A stretch of 64,000 bases of DNA. It comes from Echinococcus granulosus. Lineage: Eukaryota; Platyhelminthes; Cestoda; Cyclophyllidea; Taeniidae. The first letter of the stretch is position 1. Each line of letters starts with the position of its first letter. The notes beneath the pieces were generated by a model. It was not told where the DNA came from. It searched no databases and saw only the letters and a program-made list of their open reading frames with translations. The stretch spans positions 1,797,816 through 1,861,815 of the forward strand of contig NW_020170385.1 of assembly GCF_000524195.1 (NCBI RefSeq), given 5' to 3'. The translations under genes and the position numbers were made by a program. This document shows, piece by piece, positions 26,445 to 38,800 of this stretch.

Positions 26445-27908
26445 GTAACTTTAGGAAAATTATTGCTTTAAAAGAAAAAAGTAGCGCGCCACAAAGGCAA
26501 CAGAAGCCAGTGAAATCACATCCACTCGGAATTGGCGCTTAAAAAAACGAGGGCACTAAGTGGCAGCCAAATATAAGGCTTCTTGAAGCAAAGGTTTCTT
26601 AAAAGTTTTTTTTCTTTAAATTAATAACAAAAAATTACCTATATAAATGTGCTTCAAAGTGATGAAAACACAGGCAAATAATACCGTATTGGAGCATGGA
26701 AGTTAAATTAAAACAATGTCAGGACTTAACAAAAAGAGATTTTGCTCGTTGTGACAGCAGGCAAGTTCAATATGCAATATAAATGCAAGGTCCACTAGAA
26801 TTTTAACAGGATAAAATAAAGAATAGGCATTTTAATAAAAAGACCGTCATTTAACAACAATAAAAATATGAAAAATATATTTTTATTTTTGGTGAGGTAT
26901 TTTAAAATAGTGTTCAAACACTTGCATGAAAAAGTGTCTCTTTGCAGCCAGCGGCCTGCTTATCATCCTTAGAAATCCGGATTGCAAGTCCTTCTGCTTT
27001 GACATTTTTCTTATAAAAAATTGTAACTATTTAGGCGGTTCTTCTCAAGTCCAACCCTACTTTTTATTTAAGTGCACCATCTGCGCTTTGTGGAGAAAGC
27101 CCGGGTAACTCTGTTGCCCAATTAAGGTGTGGTGTTTTTGTGGTGCAGGTTTTGTGGGGTCGACATCGGATTAGTCTCGTGCTTCCAAGTTGAAGTGAGT
27201 TTCACTGAGCCGTTTTGAATTTTTCCGTTAATAGATTGCAATAAAGATGAGTTGTATCTGGATCCGACCATGTTGTGTGTCCACTCTTTGTTATTGTTTG
27301 ATTAATTTTTGTTTTTTTTCAATGGGTATAAATATCAGCGGATTTTACCCTTACCCTAATGTTTAAGATGGGGAATTTGAGTTCGGCTGTATGAAGTGTT
27401 TACATACGTGCTCATAAATGGGGCCTCATCCTTAACTTTTACCATGCGGAACTCAGTTGTTATAAATCCACAGTTGTGTTGGCACTCGCTTCCTAGTAGT
27501 ATAATGTGCTGAACTTTTTAAATGAACGTTTGCTATTTTTCATAGTACGCCAAGCATCCATTACCATATATTGAATGGGGTGAAGTGGTTTCTCAAGTTT
27601 GAAGAAATGTGATAAATGTACTTACAATTGACCTCTTTCACATTGTTTGCAGTCGCAAAAGCATAGTTTTTGTTCAAATTTTCATATTTTAGGTGTATTT
27701 GAGACCGGTTTATAAAATTGTTTTGTACATCATTCTATGGCGCTATCCCATCTTTCGTTTTTAAATTACACTGTTTTTTGAGCATCATACCTGTCTGAAT
27801 ATGTTACCCCTTTTTATTCCGGTAAATCGCATTTAGGTAAGATTTTTAGTCCATCATTGCGCTTAGTTTGTATTTTTCTCAATAGATGCACGATTTCCGA
27901 TCCTAATA
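26445..27908. promoter_or_regulatory. Divergent intergenic region, eIF5B / PGAP2
   Basis: About 1.46 kb between two divergently transcribed genes, so it holds both promoters and 5' UTRs. It is AT-rich with A- and T-tracts around 26590-26890. Nothing in it looks coding. Confidence 0.5.
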
Positions 27909-29093
27909 ATGCGGAAGATTATGGTGAGGCGTGTTCTCCCAGCACTGGCAGCACTACCAGTTATGTCACTCATCATATGTGTTACCTGGACTATAGTTGA
28001 AGATCCCTCTGGTCTGACACGTACACACTGTGCCGTAAGAAGTGATATCCGCCGAAACTACTATTTTTCTTCATTATAGAGTAGTTACTAATTTCTTTTA
28101 TCTTGTAGATTCCAAACTATATTCCCTCTTTGAGTGCGTCAGTTGCCTCTGGCCTGAGGAAGCGCATTTGGATAGGCAGTATCGGTTTTTCATGTGCCGT
28201 TCGCATTTTCGTCAATTCTACTTACAATTTCACCTTATCACACCTAGTCTATGCACCTAACTGCATGGGTTTTCTCCTTCAGGTCCACTACTGGTTGCAT
28301 TTAGTAGAGATTTTATGCCTCTTTTCACTGACTATCTTCACTTCAAGGGAAAACTTTCGTAAGTTGACCACCTATTTTGATACATTATCATACCGATTTC
28401 GATTAAGTTTTTTGTAAAGAAGTTTTGTCCTTTCCATTTTTAATAGTTCCATTCATTGAAAACACATTCCTGCGCCACTTCTCTTCATATTCTCCCATGC
28501 ATAGTGAAAAAAAACTGATGTTTATTTCTGCTTTTGGTCTTTCTTCAATTACTCATGCTATCGTGGAGCGCTGTGCATTATATGTCTTACTCCAGAAATA
28601 AATGTTTTATGTTTATTTATGTTCTTACTGACAACAGAAATACATCGGAATGCCTTCAGCCTTTTCGTTATATCGTGTGCGCTCTTTGGATTTTTGGATC
28701 TACACGTCTTGAGGGGGCTTCGGAGCACGTGCCCTTCTTTGGTATGAAAACGAAATATGTAATTCTTTCAGATCCACTCAATTAAGTGGAAGCACCATTT
28801 TTATGCTATCATGACAGTGTCAATAGTGCTTTCTGCCGTCTGCTACCTTCTGCACAATCGTTACTGCATCTCTCACCGTGAGTTAAGTTTCACTTTTATT
28901 ATAATGCACATGGCAATCGGTGTATCTCTTTCTCAATTTTTTTTCAGTTTACTCCGTGTTCGCGCTTTTTGAACACATCTTCATACTGGCCAACTTAGCC
29001 TTTCACTACCATGTCATTGATGTGATTGGAGACTTGCCATTAGTATTCTTTGACCCAGTTACTCACACTCTTTCTCTTGACGTCATATCGTGA
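27909..29093 (+). CDS. PGAP2: PGAP2 / FRAG1 family, GPI-anchor lipid remodelling protein
   Basis: Golgi/ER multipass membrane protein needed for fatty-acid remodelling of GPI anchors. Five exons, 27909-28034, 28109-28358, 28638-28741, 28772-28877 and 28948-29093, encode 243 residues (human about 254). Diagnostic matches are THCAIPNYIPSLSASV near residue 40, YWLHLVEILCLFSLT, IHRNAFSLFVISC, IKWKHHFYAIM and YSVFALFEHIFILANLAFHY near the C-terminus, in the same order as in the family. Several hydrophobic segments fit its membrane topology. The ATG at 27909 is chosen because it gives normal length; the frame is open about 22 bases further upstream to a possible acceptor at 27886, so an extra 5' exon is possible. 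The third intron is 30 nt. Transcription is away from eIF5B and towards the RALGAPA gene. Confidence 0.94.
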
Positions 29094-29803
29094 TATTTCT
29101 CTCCTGTTTATAAACATTTGAGTTTTACGCCTCATTGTTTCATGTGGTCTTAGTTGACTTCCATAACTGCCTATTTCCTCAAGCTGAGCAAGGTAAATTT
29201 GACTTTGGACGCTTCTATTTCCAGTGTGGAGGGGCACAAAGGGTTGTCACAGCAAATCTTGAGTAGATTAGTCGTTAAGGTGTGCAACCTTCCTTACTCA
29301 CCGGGCTTAGTCGATCTGTCTCACTTGACAACTTTTGTTAGTTGCGCTCTCCATTTACTCTGATGTTTATTTTGCACCTGATCTGTAACCTAGTGAGTGT
29401 GATTGCCAGGCAATTTTAAGCTTGTAAGGAGTCTGATGGGGCAGGGGAGTGGGTACCCAGGTTCCGAGGCGCGCTTCTCCCTCCGCGCGACACCCTGTCA
29501 CAGAGGATGTGGATAGGGTCCGCGTAACTGTACTAGATTTTTTAGAGGTGTGGGGAGTGTAGTGCTAGCCGAGAAAAGGGGTTACTGCAGGTAGTAGGTT
29601 CCGTCCAGGGTCTTAAACTATTGGCGCCGGGGTGGTTCGTGTATGAGATGATATCAACACAAGGCGATGTGCACCACAAAAATCAGCCAATATTAGTTTG
29701 AAGTGTTTTTATGTTGAAAAACTTTCGGCATTACTGCTTTTGCATTTAAGTAGTCGAAAATTTGTTTACATTAACTGTGTGGGCGATCAGTTTTTCGAAA
29801 GGG
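29094..29803. other. Intergenic region PGAP2 / RALGAPA with GC-rich patch
   Basis: Holds the PGAP2 3' UTR and the RALGAPA promoter. The stretch 29440-29640 is unusually GC-rich, including GCGCGC and CGCGCG blocks that could pair around a pyrimidine loop at about 29471-29492. No open frame or RNA gene was recognised. Confidence 0.4.
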
Positions 29804-32800
29804 ATGTTTCGCAGGAATAAAAAAAAGGAGTTCGTTGAAGAAAACTCAAAGAGGAAATTTTTGTACCATAAAGAACTGGCCAAGAAAGTCAAGCATTTAA
29901 AGCTCCTAATTGGTAACTTAATTCACCCTTGGAATATTCCTTGCTTAGAGAATTTACCCAACTCCGAAGTTCAGAAACTTTTTGAGGAGCATCATTCCGA
30001 AATTTTTCATAGTTTTTTTGATTATTTTGATATTGAGCTTAAACCCAGGCGTAATTTTCGTCTCTAACTCATAGTGTTTAGTTTCAACACTTTCGTTCAA
30101 GGATACCGATTGTTCCCTTCTTATTCTTGAGGTAATTTTCGCTATAGCAAGGTTATTTTCTATAGAAACTACTAATTTATCTACCAGAGCGTTTCAACTC
30201 GCAATGGCAAATGAAATGCATTTGTAATTTGGACAATTTATTCATTAAAGTTTAGTTGATCTTGTACAGGATTTGTTATCTTCATCGAATCCTGTATCTG
30301 TCCAAGTAAATGGGATGCGAATATTTCTACTTTGGTATCAAATACTTGGGGAAAATGCAATTGTGGAGTGCACGGACTTGTTTATCCGCCTTGTGCCAGA
30401 TTTTGGTAGTGTCCATGATACGTACAAGTCACAAAAAAGTACGCACTACTCATGTACTTGAATCTCTAGATAAATCATCAAGCCCGACATTAGTTAGCTG
30501 CGATGGTGATTGTCAAAAAAGCAATCGTAATATGGCATTTTACCCAAGGATGGATTCAATGCCACCTGCTGCTTCTGCTCCGATAAGTGATGAGGTAATT
30601 ATGTTTCGATTAATTTGGCTTTATAATAAAAGTGTGGTTGTGTGTCTTGTCACTGTTTTTCAAATAAGAAGTATGGAGTAGTTTTTCTGAATGCAGCACT
30701 TGGGATTACTCATTCTGAGGTGGATGTTGTTGCAGACGGACTGGTATATTCCCTTTGAAATCATCAACGTCTCCTTTCGTTTGTGTTCTACAATTATAAA
30801 TCTGAGTGTTCTGAAAATTTTCAATCTGCATCCACCTTAACCATCCCATTTGTTTTTTATAAGCGGAAAAATTACATTCTTCTTCGATACCTTCTTCGAT
30901 TTGCGGTTACCGAGGTGGATAAAATCCAGTGGAATTCAAGTGCTTTTGATCGGAGGCCAATGTGTTTTTGGTTCATCTTTGAGCAACTCAAACGCTACTA
31001 TTTTCCTGCTATCTTTCCAAAGTAACTTCAAGAATATGATTATTTTGCAAATTCTCCGCACGCCTGCTGCTGTGATCTTACTATTTTCAATAGGATTTCT
31101 GTGAAACACAGTCTCTACTACGGAGGTGTATTACCAGCAATGATAAAAAATCCTCTGGATTACTCTCTTGCTCCTGAAGGGTACACCCTTTCCGCTACCC
31201 GTCTTGCTATTTACCAGGAAGAGGTCGTGCGATGGTTGTCTGAATTTTTATATACTGGTCCACGTGCCTTTTTACCGAGTTTGAGGTAAGCAGTTGTTTC
31301 TTTGTGTGGGTAATAATCAAGGTGCATTGCTCTGAGCTGGATTTTCTTTCTGTATTTAGAACTTGTAGTATTGGCTAGTTTAGTCTCAATAGACGTGCTG
31401 CTATATAACTAGAGCACCTTACCTACATTACAGGCCCAGCTCTAGCACAGGTGACTTGCGCAATCAAACAGCAAGTGATGGAGTTGGGTTGAGGAATCCG
31501 CATTCTAGCGAGGGAAGCACCTCAGGAATCGACTTAACCAGCCAATCAGACCAACAGCGCCCTAACATTAACGTGCAAGACCACCGAACTACTACTCCCC
31601 CCGCCGGTTGGTTTGTTTGCGTCGTATCATATTTCATTAAGGCTGATTTGTGTTACGCGTTTGCTGAATTTAAGGCTCATTTACCAGTATCTGCACATTC
31701 ATAGTGCGTATAGCCAATTTATTTTAAATTTTTACTTTTCCGGTGTGTTCTTCACCTTCTTAATTTCAGGTCTTTGCTCCAATTATTGCAGTGCAGTTTG
31801 GACTTTTTAAAAATTTTCCTCGTTTTTAAATAGAATTTTCAAATTCACACAAACCTGTACCGTCATCGAGACTGGGGAAGAGCTATCAAATTATTTTGAA
31901 TTTACGTATAGATGTGCCTTTATCCTGCTCGTGCAGCGAAACGTCGCCCCAGCAACAATCTTCCCAGATTTCGTCTTCACTTGTGCTGTCTGGCCAACGG
32001 CAGCAACGTCGCAGCTCTGCCGCTTTCAAAAATCTGCTGTCTATCATGGAGATTCGTCAAACGACTCCTGGCTACTTTGCTGAGCATTCGGTAATGGCGT
32101 CACAGCGAACGGTTTTTTTGGAACCCGTTTTACCTATACTTCCGGAATGGAGCTCTGAGTACTCTTCTAAAATGGTGAGTCTGCTGCCTACTTTCCTCTT
32201 AAACAGTCCCAGTGATTATTGATGGGCATTTTGGTCTTGCTTTTGTCTGTGGTGCTTTGTATAGTATAGGTTTTATTTATAATTGGATTGTGTCATCTAA
32301 TGTTGCGTTGAGTGACATTATCAGTATCATCAAGTTATAACAAATGCAACTGATTACCGGCGCTCATTCTTCATTAAATTTCTCTTTTTCTGGTTTCAAT
32401 TCGTTTGAACTTATTGCTTATCTTGTGTGACACTGGACTGCTACGATCGGCTGCTTGGATTACACTTTGCATTTGCGTATTTTGGTGCTTATGAGCGTAT
32501 GGAAATGAAGTCTCGCTTAATTTCTCTTGGTACTTTAAATGGTTCCGGGCTCGCTTTGCGCATTTAATGTACTTGTTTTGCTCCACTAAGATAGAGCCAT
32601 TAGAGAACAATAAGCCGTGGTGGCGTATTTGGTCTATAACGTGTTATCTAAGTATCAATTTTTCGAAGCAGGATGGACTTGCTTATTCTCTAACCGGTTT
32701 ACGATGACAGCCTAGTCTGGACTCTTGAATCTTTTGCGTTTGTTATAATCACACATCTGACTAATACTTTGGATTGAGTTCAGGAAACAGTATTTTTTCT

Positions 32801-35800
32801 CTATCTGAAATGTCTTTTTGTATTTTCGACGTGTAGTGAGAATTAAATGTTTGCATAACAGATTTTACCCTCCCTTACCCGCCGCTGTTAAAGTGTAGGG
32901 AAGAATCGACCAGGAAATTTTTCAAGCGCTAAATAGCTTAATGAACCTTGCTGTTTGATTATACATATGCTCCTCAATATGTTGTTTGATAACCCAATTG
33001 ATTTTACGTTCAAGGATATCTATCCTATTAATTGTTCTCCTTGAAACTGTTTGGTCTCACAAATTTCAAACACACGGAGCAGTACTTTTTGCTTTCCTGA
33101 TTGTAGATCGAACGAGTGCGTGACATCCTCTTTTACTCGCGACAGAATATCAATCTCATCCATGCAGTGTTCTACCATGCTTCTTTACTTCCAATTGATC
33201 GATACAAGGCACTCTTTTGCCTCATTCTCGTCTACCGTTCGTGGTTGAAGGTGAGTGATTCTCCAAGCCTAGCTATTTAGCCCTCTTTTTCCAAATTAAG
33301 TCAGCTTGGAAAGGGCTTTGTCGAATTAAAAATGCCGACGAAAATTCCTCACATTCTCTTACGTTCACTCTCCTTCGTTTTTGTAGTTCTCTGTATAACT
33401 TGGAACTGTTCACCTACTAAGTAATGCCATCCCAAATTAAGATTAAGCTGGTTTCTAAAGGTAGCGTTTAAGGTGGATTTCCTCCTTAGGGTTGTACGGT
33501 TGGATGTTCTGAATATTCATATCCTAATTTATTTGGGATCGGCAACCTTCTGCCTCTACTCTGTTATATGAAACAAATGGATCATTCTTTTTTGCGCATA
33601 CACAAGGGTCACTGTTCGTAATGGCACTTGCATTTCAATGGACTTCGTTTCCTGATTGAATCGGTGCGGAGATACCGAATGTATTCCACACGTGTTACCC
33701 AAATAACGTCTCATTTATGATAGTGGAACAATTGGTTTGCGCTCTTTTGTTTCTTCTACCTGCCGTAAATCCAACCTGTTGCGTTAGTACACAATAACTG
33801 GGCACTGAATGTGTTAAGGAATAAAACTATAATAAGTGCTTTACTTTCTTGTATTTATGAAATGTGCAATGTGTGGATATATCAAGGGAATAAATTTAAG
33901 TGTATTTTCTTGATTGATACATTCTTAACAGTCTAACCGATGTTTTTTATCCTTCCATTGTTGGCCTCATCAGCGAAAAGCTAGTTGTGCTCTCGTTACT
34001 ACGGTAACGTGGTCTTAGCACATGTGGTGTAAGTAGAGTATATGATTTCCTTCTAGGCGCATGCTTTGAATTTCATTGATTCATTTGAATAAGTAATAGT
34101 CTCATGTCATCAAATCTATTTTATGTTTAGGACAAGATAGTGTTTGTGAAGGACGCAGACACCAAACACGTGCCAAGCAAAGTGAGTTTTTTATGTCAAA
34201 TCGCAAGCTGATTACCTGGTTTTTACTATTATTGTATGCAACCGATGCGAAGATTTTTTAGTCTTACGTTTTCTCGTTACAATTTTGTGCTTAGTTTCGG
34301 TTTTGTTTTTTATAAGCCCCAAAAGTAACTTGGAATTGAACAATTGTTTGAGGTTAAACCATGATTATAGAACGACGCCTATTGGAAAACAATCACTGTT
34401 TATCGCTCAAGCTATCAGTTTTATAATTTTACCATTGGAACAAAAAAGTTCCGACATTCACTCGAGGACAAATATACTGAGTGGCAAGGCCGATAAGGTG
34501 TTATGGACATTCGTTTGCAAATCAATTACTGCAGTCGTTATCTTGTAACCTAGAAATGATCCGAATGCTAGTACCTTGTGACAATTCGCTTGGATGTATC
34601 TTCGCGAATAGCTAACTTGTAAAACGAAATTTTGTCATTATTTGCGTTTATTTGTACCTCAAGCCTCTAGATGGGTTTATTTTCTAGGTTTGATGATGTG
34701 CTTGTCACTTTCAGCATTCTACCTGATCATTACTTAGGATACTGGTGTGGCTATTCTAGATCGTCCAAATAATAACCGATCTTCACTCTACGTTTGTTTT
34801 TCATTACTAGTCCTCTAAGGAATAAAAGTTGTAGGTTGCAATCGAATGATCTACCTTGGAGAGTAATACATAAGTCTGTCGCACAGTGGAATCGTGTATG
34901 CCGATTCCTCCGTTCCACAAAAACGCTAAATTCCATTTCTCGCTGTTTTTGAGTGGGTTGTTTTCCGCCATCCACATAAAGCTTGTCACATTTCGATAAT
35001 AAAGTGCTGTAAATAAATGCATTTATGCTGTGGTCCAACAGGTAAAGGAGAACCAAATGAGATATTGCAGTTGCTTATCTACTTTTCACTTTGGGCTTGT
35101 AATGATGTCACAAACTTGTAAATCTATATTTAATTGCGTATTCCTCATGAAAAAAAAAGGATTCTTAAAAGGCTTTCTGTTCTCATTTCATTAAATTTAC
35201 TCAAATTCATATCCGTGTTGGTAACCTTCATATTTATTTTTTCTAAAAACCGTCTTGCTGCTCTGTTCTACTTCGGCTGGTGTTCCTCTATAAAGTTGCC
35301 TATTATTTGTAATGTTAGAGCGCTATACAACCAAATTGTGGACCGGGTTCAAATCTTAAAGACATGAGACGCCGCCGCGAAGTAATTCAGTCGACGGTTC
35401 TCTCCAATAGGAGCCTTTCTAAGTTACCTAACAATTCGCCTGCCCCTTCAACACAACATTCACTCCCATTTCCACACAATGATGTCGGTGGATGTTTGCA
35501 GACAACTTACCAGGTAGGTCGTTGACTAAATCCTTTGGTCTTGATCACGTGAGACATTTCATGCTTGCATTTCGAAACACGGCTTGAAAACTAGTTTCGA
35601 CTTATTGATGACAGATTGAATATATTCTTTTTAGATTTTTGGTTCGGTTTGGTTATTACAGTTTGCTTTTGGGTTTTTTATGCAACATTTCATGAAGAAT
35701 ACCACTTTTATCTGGAGCATTCAGGCTACTATTTATTTTACCAATGTCAGCCATTAGCTGCTTTTTACCAATAAATGAGATGTCCCGTCACACGGATATT

Positions 35801-38800
35801 TGTTTTGTTAAACGCAGCTTTACGATCAAATTCCTATTGCGTCATATCCATCGTCCCATCTGTCCCGTATAATGTTTGTTTTAAACCTTTGGTGGTGCCT
35901 ATTCAAAGTCGGGCATTACGATTTAGGGTGTGTAGTCACCTCCCCCGCCTGTAAGTGAAAACTGCAAACGCAATGCTTTCCACTGTTTTGAGGTTAAGCA
36001 GTTCCTGTGGCTAACATCAATCGCTTAAATATGAAGGCAATGGTTTACAATGAATTGATGAAGTGGTGTAGATGCACGAACTTTGTTTGAAAACGCTCGT
36101 ATTTGCTTTCGATACGCGCGGTTAAGTAATGCGAACGCCATCTTCAGATTTGCTGCTGAGACGTTTCAACCCATTATTATTCATACAGTGTCTTGGCTAC
36201 CTTATTGTTCACTCATTGTTCCAATTTCCTCCAATTCTTTTACCCAACTTCTTGGAATTTAGTAAAGTGGGATTGACAAAGAAAGCAAATGATCACTGAA
36301 AGGGTATTTCAAATAGCTCTCCGAAGGCATTTTAGTAAGTTTATGGAATATTTCCGAAGTCTGAATCATTTTCTCTTTAGGTGATGTTTACCAATCTGGC
36401 ACACATTTTCCTCCGCGTCTGTCCCCCGGCCTGTGTGGTGACTCTGGAGCTGACGGATAGGGTGCAGGAGACGCCGGTGGATTTTGTCGTCCAGCAAATT
36501 GCATTGTGCACTCTCATTCTCGACACCATCGTCCAACCGCTGACTCAGTCCAACGCCCTCAGCACAGAAAGTTGGTAGGCACACTTCTCCCCTTGCTCCC
36601 ACAACCGTCTCTTAGTATTATCTCTTATCAGTTTACTTATTGCTGAATATTTTGAATTTCCACGTTCTTTCACGCTTCCACTTGACTTTTGCTGGTACCG
36701 GCATGTATGCGGTAGCCACTGTTCTTCGATATTTTGCTAAGGTTTTTCGTTGATATTGCAAATTTTGCCTTTAAGTCACACTTTTTGTAGTATTTCATTG
36801 TATTATTGGAAACCTCAACACATAATATTACATCTTAGGCTTTACCATTTCACTCCATACTTTTGATGAAGCCTACTAATGATGGTTTCATTCACGCTTC
36901 TATGGATTGATTTCAAATGGCACGTTTAGATCTACTCCAATAAGAGCAATGGAAGTTTCGTTTCTGTTTTAGCTGGGTGGATGCTTTTATACCCCTTTTA
37001 TAAGGCCTGCAGGATGTCAACAGATTTTCCCAACTATGTCCTTTTAGGGAGAAATTACTCTTCACTTTGATGCATATCATTTCGGAGGTGATGTCGAAAA
37101 TCTATCAGACGGACCAATTTGATTCTCATTGGGTATCAAATGATAAACTTTTGGGCAAAATGTTTCAGGTAACTTTCTGTAATTTTGCACTTTTTTCAGT
37201 GCTCGTAAGCTTTTTCCTCCCTTGCATCACCTAACTAGATTACGCATTTGTTATCGTACTATTAAACCCTTTAATACTTTAGTTTTCTTGAAACATAAAT
37301 ATGGCTCGTGAGGGCATATTTGTTCAACTAGTCCCAGAAATACGTTTTCTTTTTACGGAGTACTTGAGTTTTCTTTGACTCGTAAACAAACTGACATGTT
37401 TCCTTTATTATCTCTCCCTTATTGTGCGAGTGTATCCCTTCTACCTAGCTGCACTTTTGGTTTTGAATGCCACACGTTCATAAGTATTTTAAATCATATC
37501 AGCTACTACTGAAGGTAATTTATTAAATGAATTGTTATTAGAAATCCAAGTATTTTATATTTTTCAAAATCTTTCCACATATTTAGACAAGGCAACTCCG
37601 ATTAATCCACGCTCGAGTAAATTCTTCCCACGTGTTTAATTGGTGCCGAATAATCGTTTAGTAGAAGGGGCATGCAGGCATTTGGAAGTTTTTACCATCT
37701 TATTTTTGTTTTGTGTTTTAACTCTGGTAAGCATCTTGATCATCATTTGAAACGTGTTTGTATCGCACCTTTCGTACCAAGTTTACAGAATGCGCATTTT
37801 TCTCGGGCCTTTCTCCAGATAATCATTGCGCAATAGTAGAGTTAACTCATTTAAATTTTTCCCAATGGGAAAGCACTTCTGGAACCTAATACCTAGTTGC
37901 GGATTTCCTTTTTGGGAAAAAATCTGTATCCTCATTGGACGGTTGGCCGAGTGCGGTAAACTGCGGTTTAATGTTCGACATTACTTAATCTGGTGGCAAC
38001 TCCGTAAATATATGGTGCGCAATATCATTCAGTTTCACTACAACACTTTCTCTATGTTTTAATTTATTTAGACTCTCAATACGGCCTGTATTTATGCAAC
38101 TCTCGCCGCACCAATATCCTCATCTACCTGGGATACGTGCCTGAGCATTTATTCCAAGCTTCCAGATTGTCCGGCCCTCTTTCGAGAGTGGAAGGCAAGT
38201 AATCTGCCTTAAATGTTATCATGAGCTTGATTTCATCGGTGGATTTGTACAGCATAAACTTGTTTTTGTCATTATTTGTACGAATCTAAGTTGGCAACCG
38301 TGTATCTTGTTGCACACAACCCTATCGTTTAAACATCCTAGTTTTCGTTTAATGTGATCTTACTTTGAAGCTAAGGGCAGTGTTTATGCTTGGTTTGAAT
38401 TCGTTTGCAGTATATACGTTTGTTTTTTGATTAGAAAAGTATTACTGCTTAGTCTAATTTTTTTATTCACGGTGCAAAAACACAGGGATTCGTTGCTTAC
38501 AATCGCGTGGTCTGATACTGTCAAATTACACCTTGCTCTCAGGTAGTACCATTTGTGCGTACTATTTTTATAAGCCATGCCTTTAAAAAGTCATAAGAGA
38601 ACTGAGTTCACTTAGTGTCTTCAGTTTGCAGCACATACTCAAGTTATACACTGGACTGCTACAAGTCTATAGAAAAATAAGACTTTGGACAATCTCACTT
38701 TCTTCACAGAAAGCTATGGATTTTCTGACGCGTCAACTGGGAAAAATAGTTTTTGATGTGGACCTCGCCAATCTTCCCGATGAAACGAAAACCAATCGAG

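Noticed and set aside
30250..30269. A 20-nt intron in RALGAPA
   Set aside because: Splicing 30224-30255 (32 nt) instead gives a gapless alignment with the human protein.
30702..30751. Possible extra RALGAPA exon reading HLGLLILRWMLLQTD
   Set aside because: Skipping it gives a better match (SDE joined to RKNYILLRYLLRF) to the conserved family sequence.
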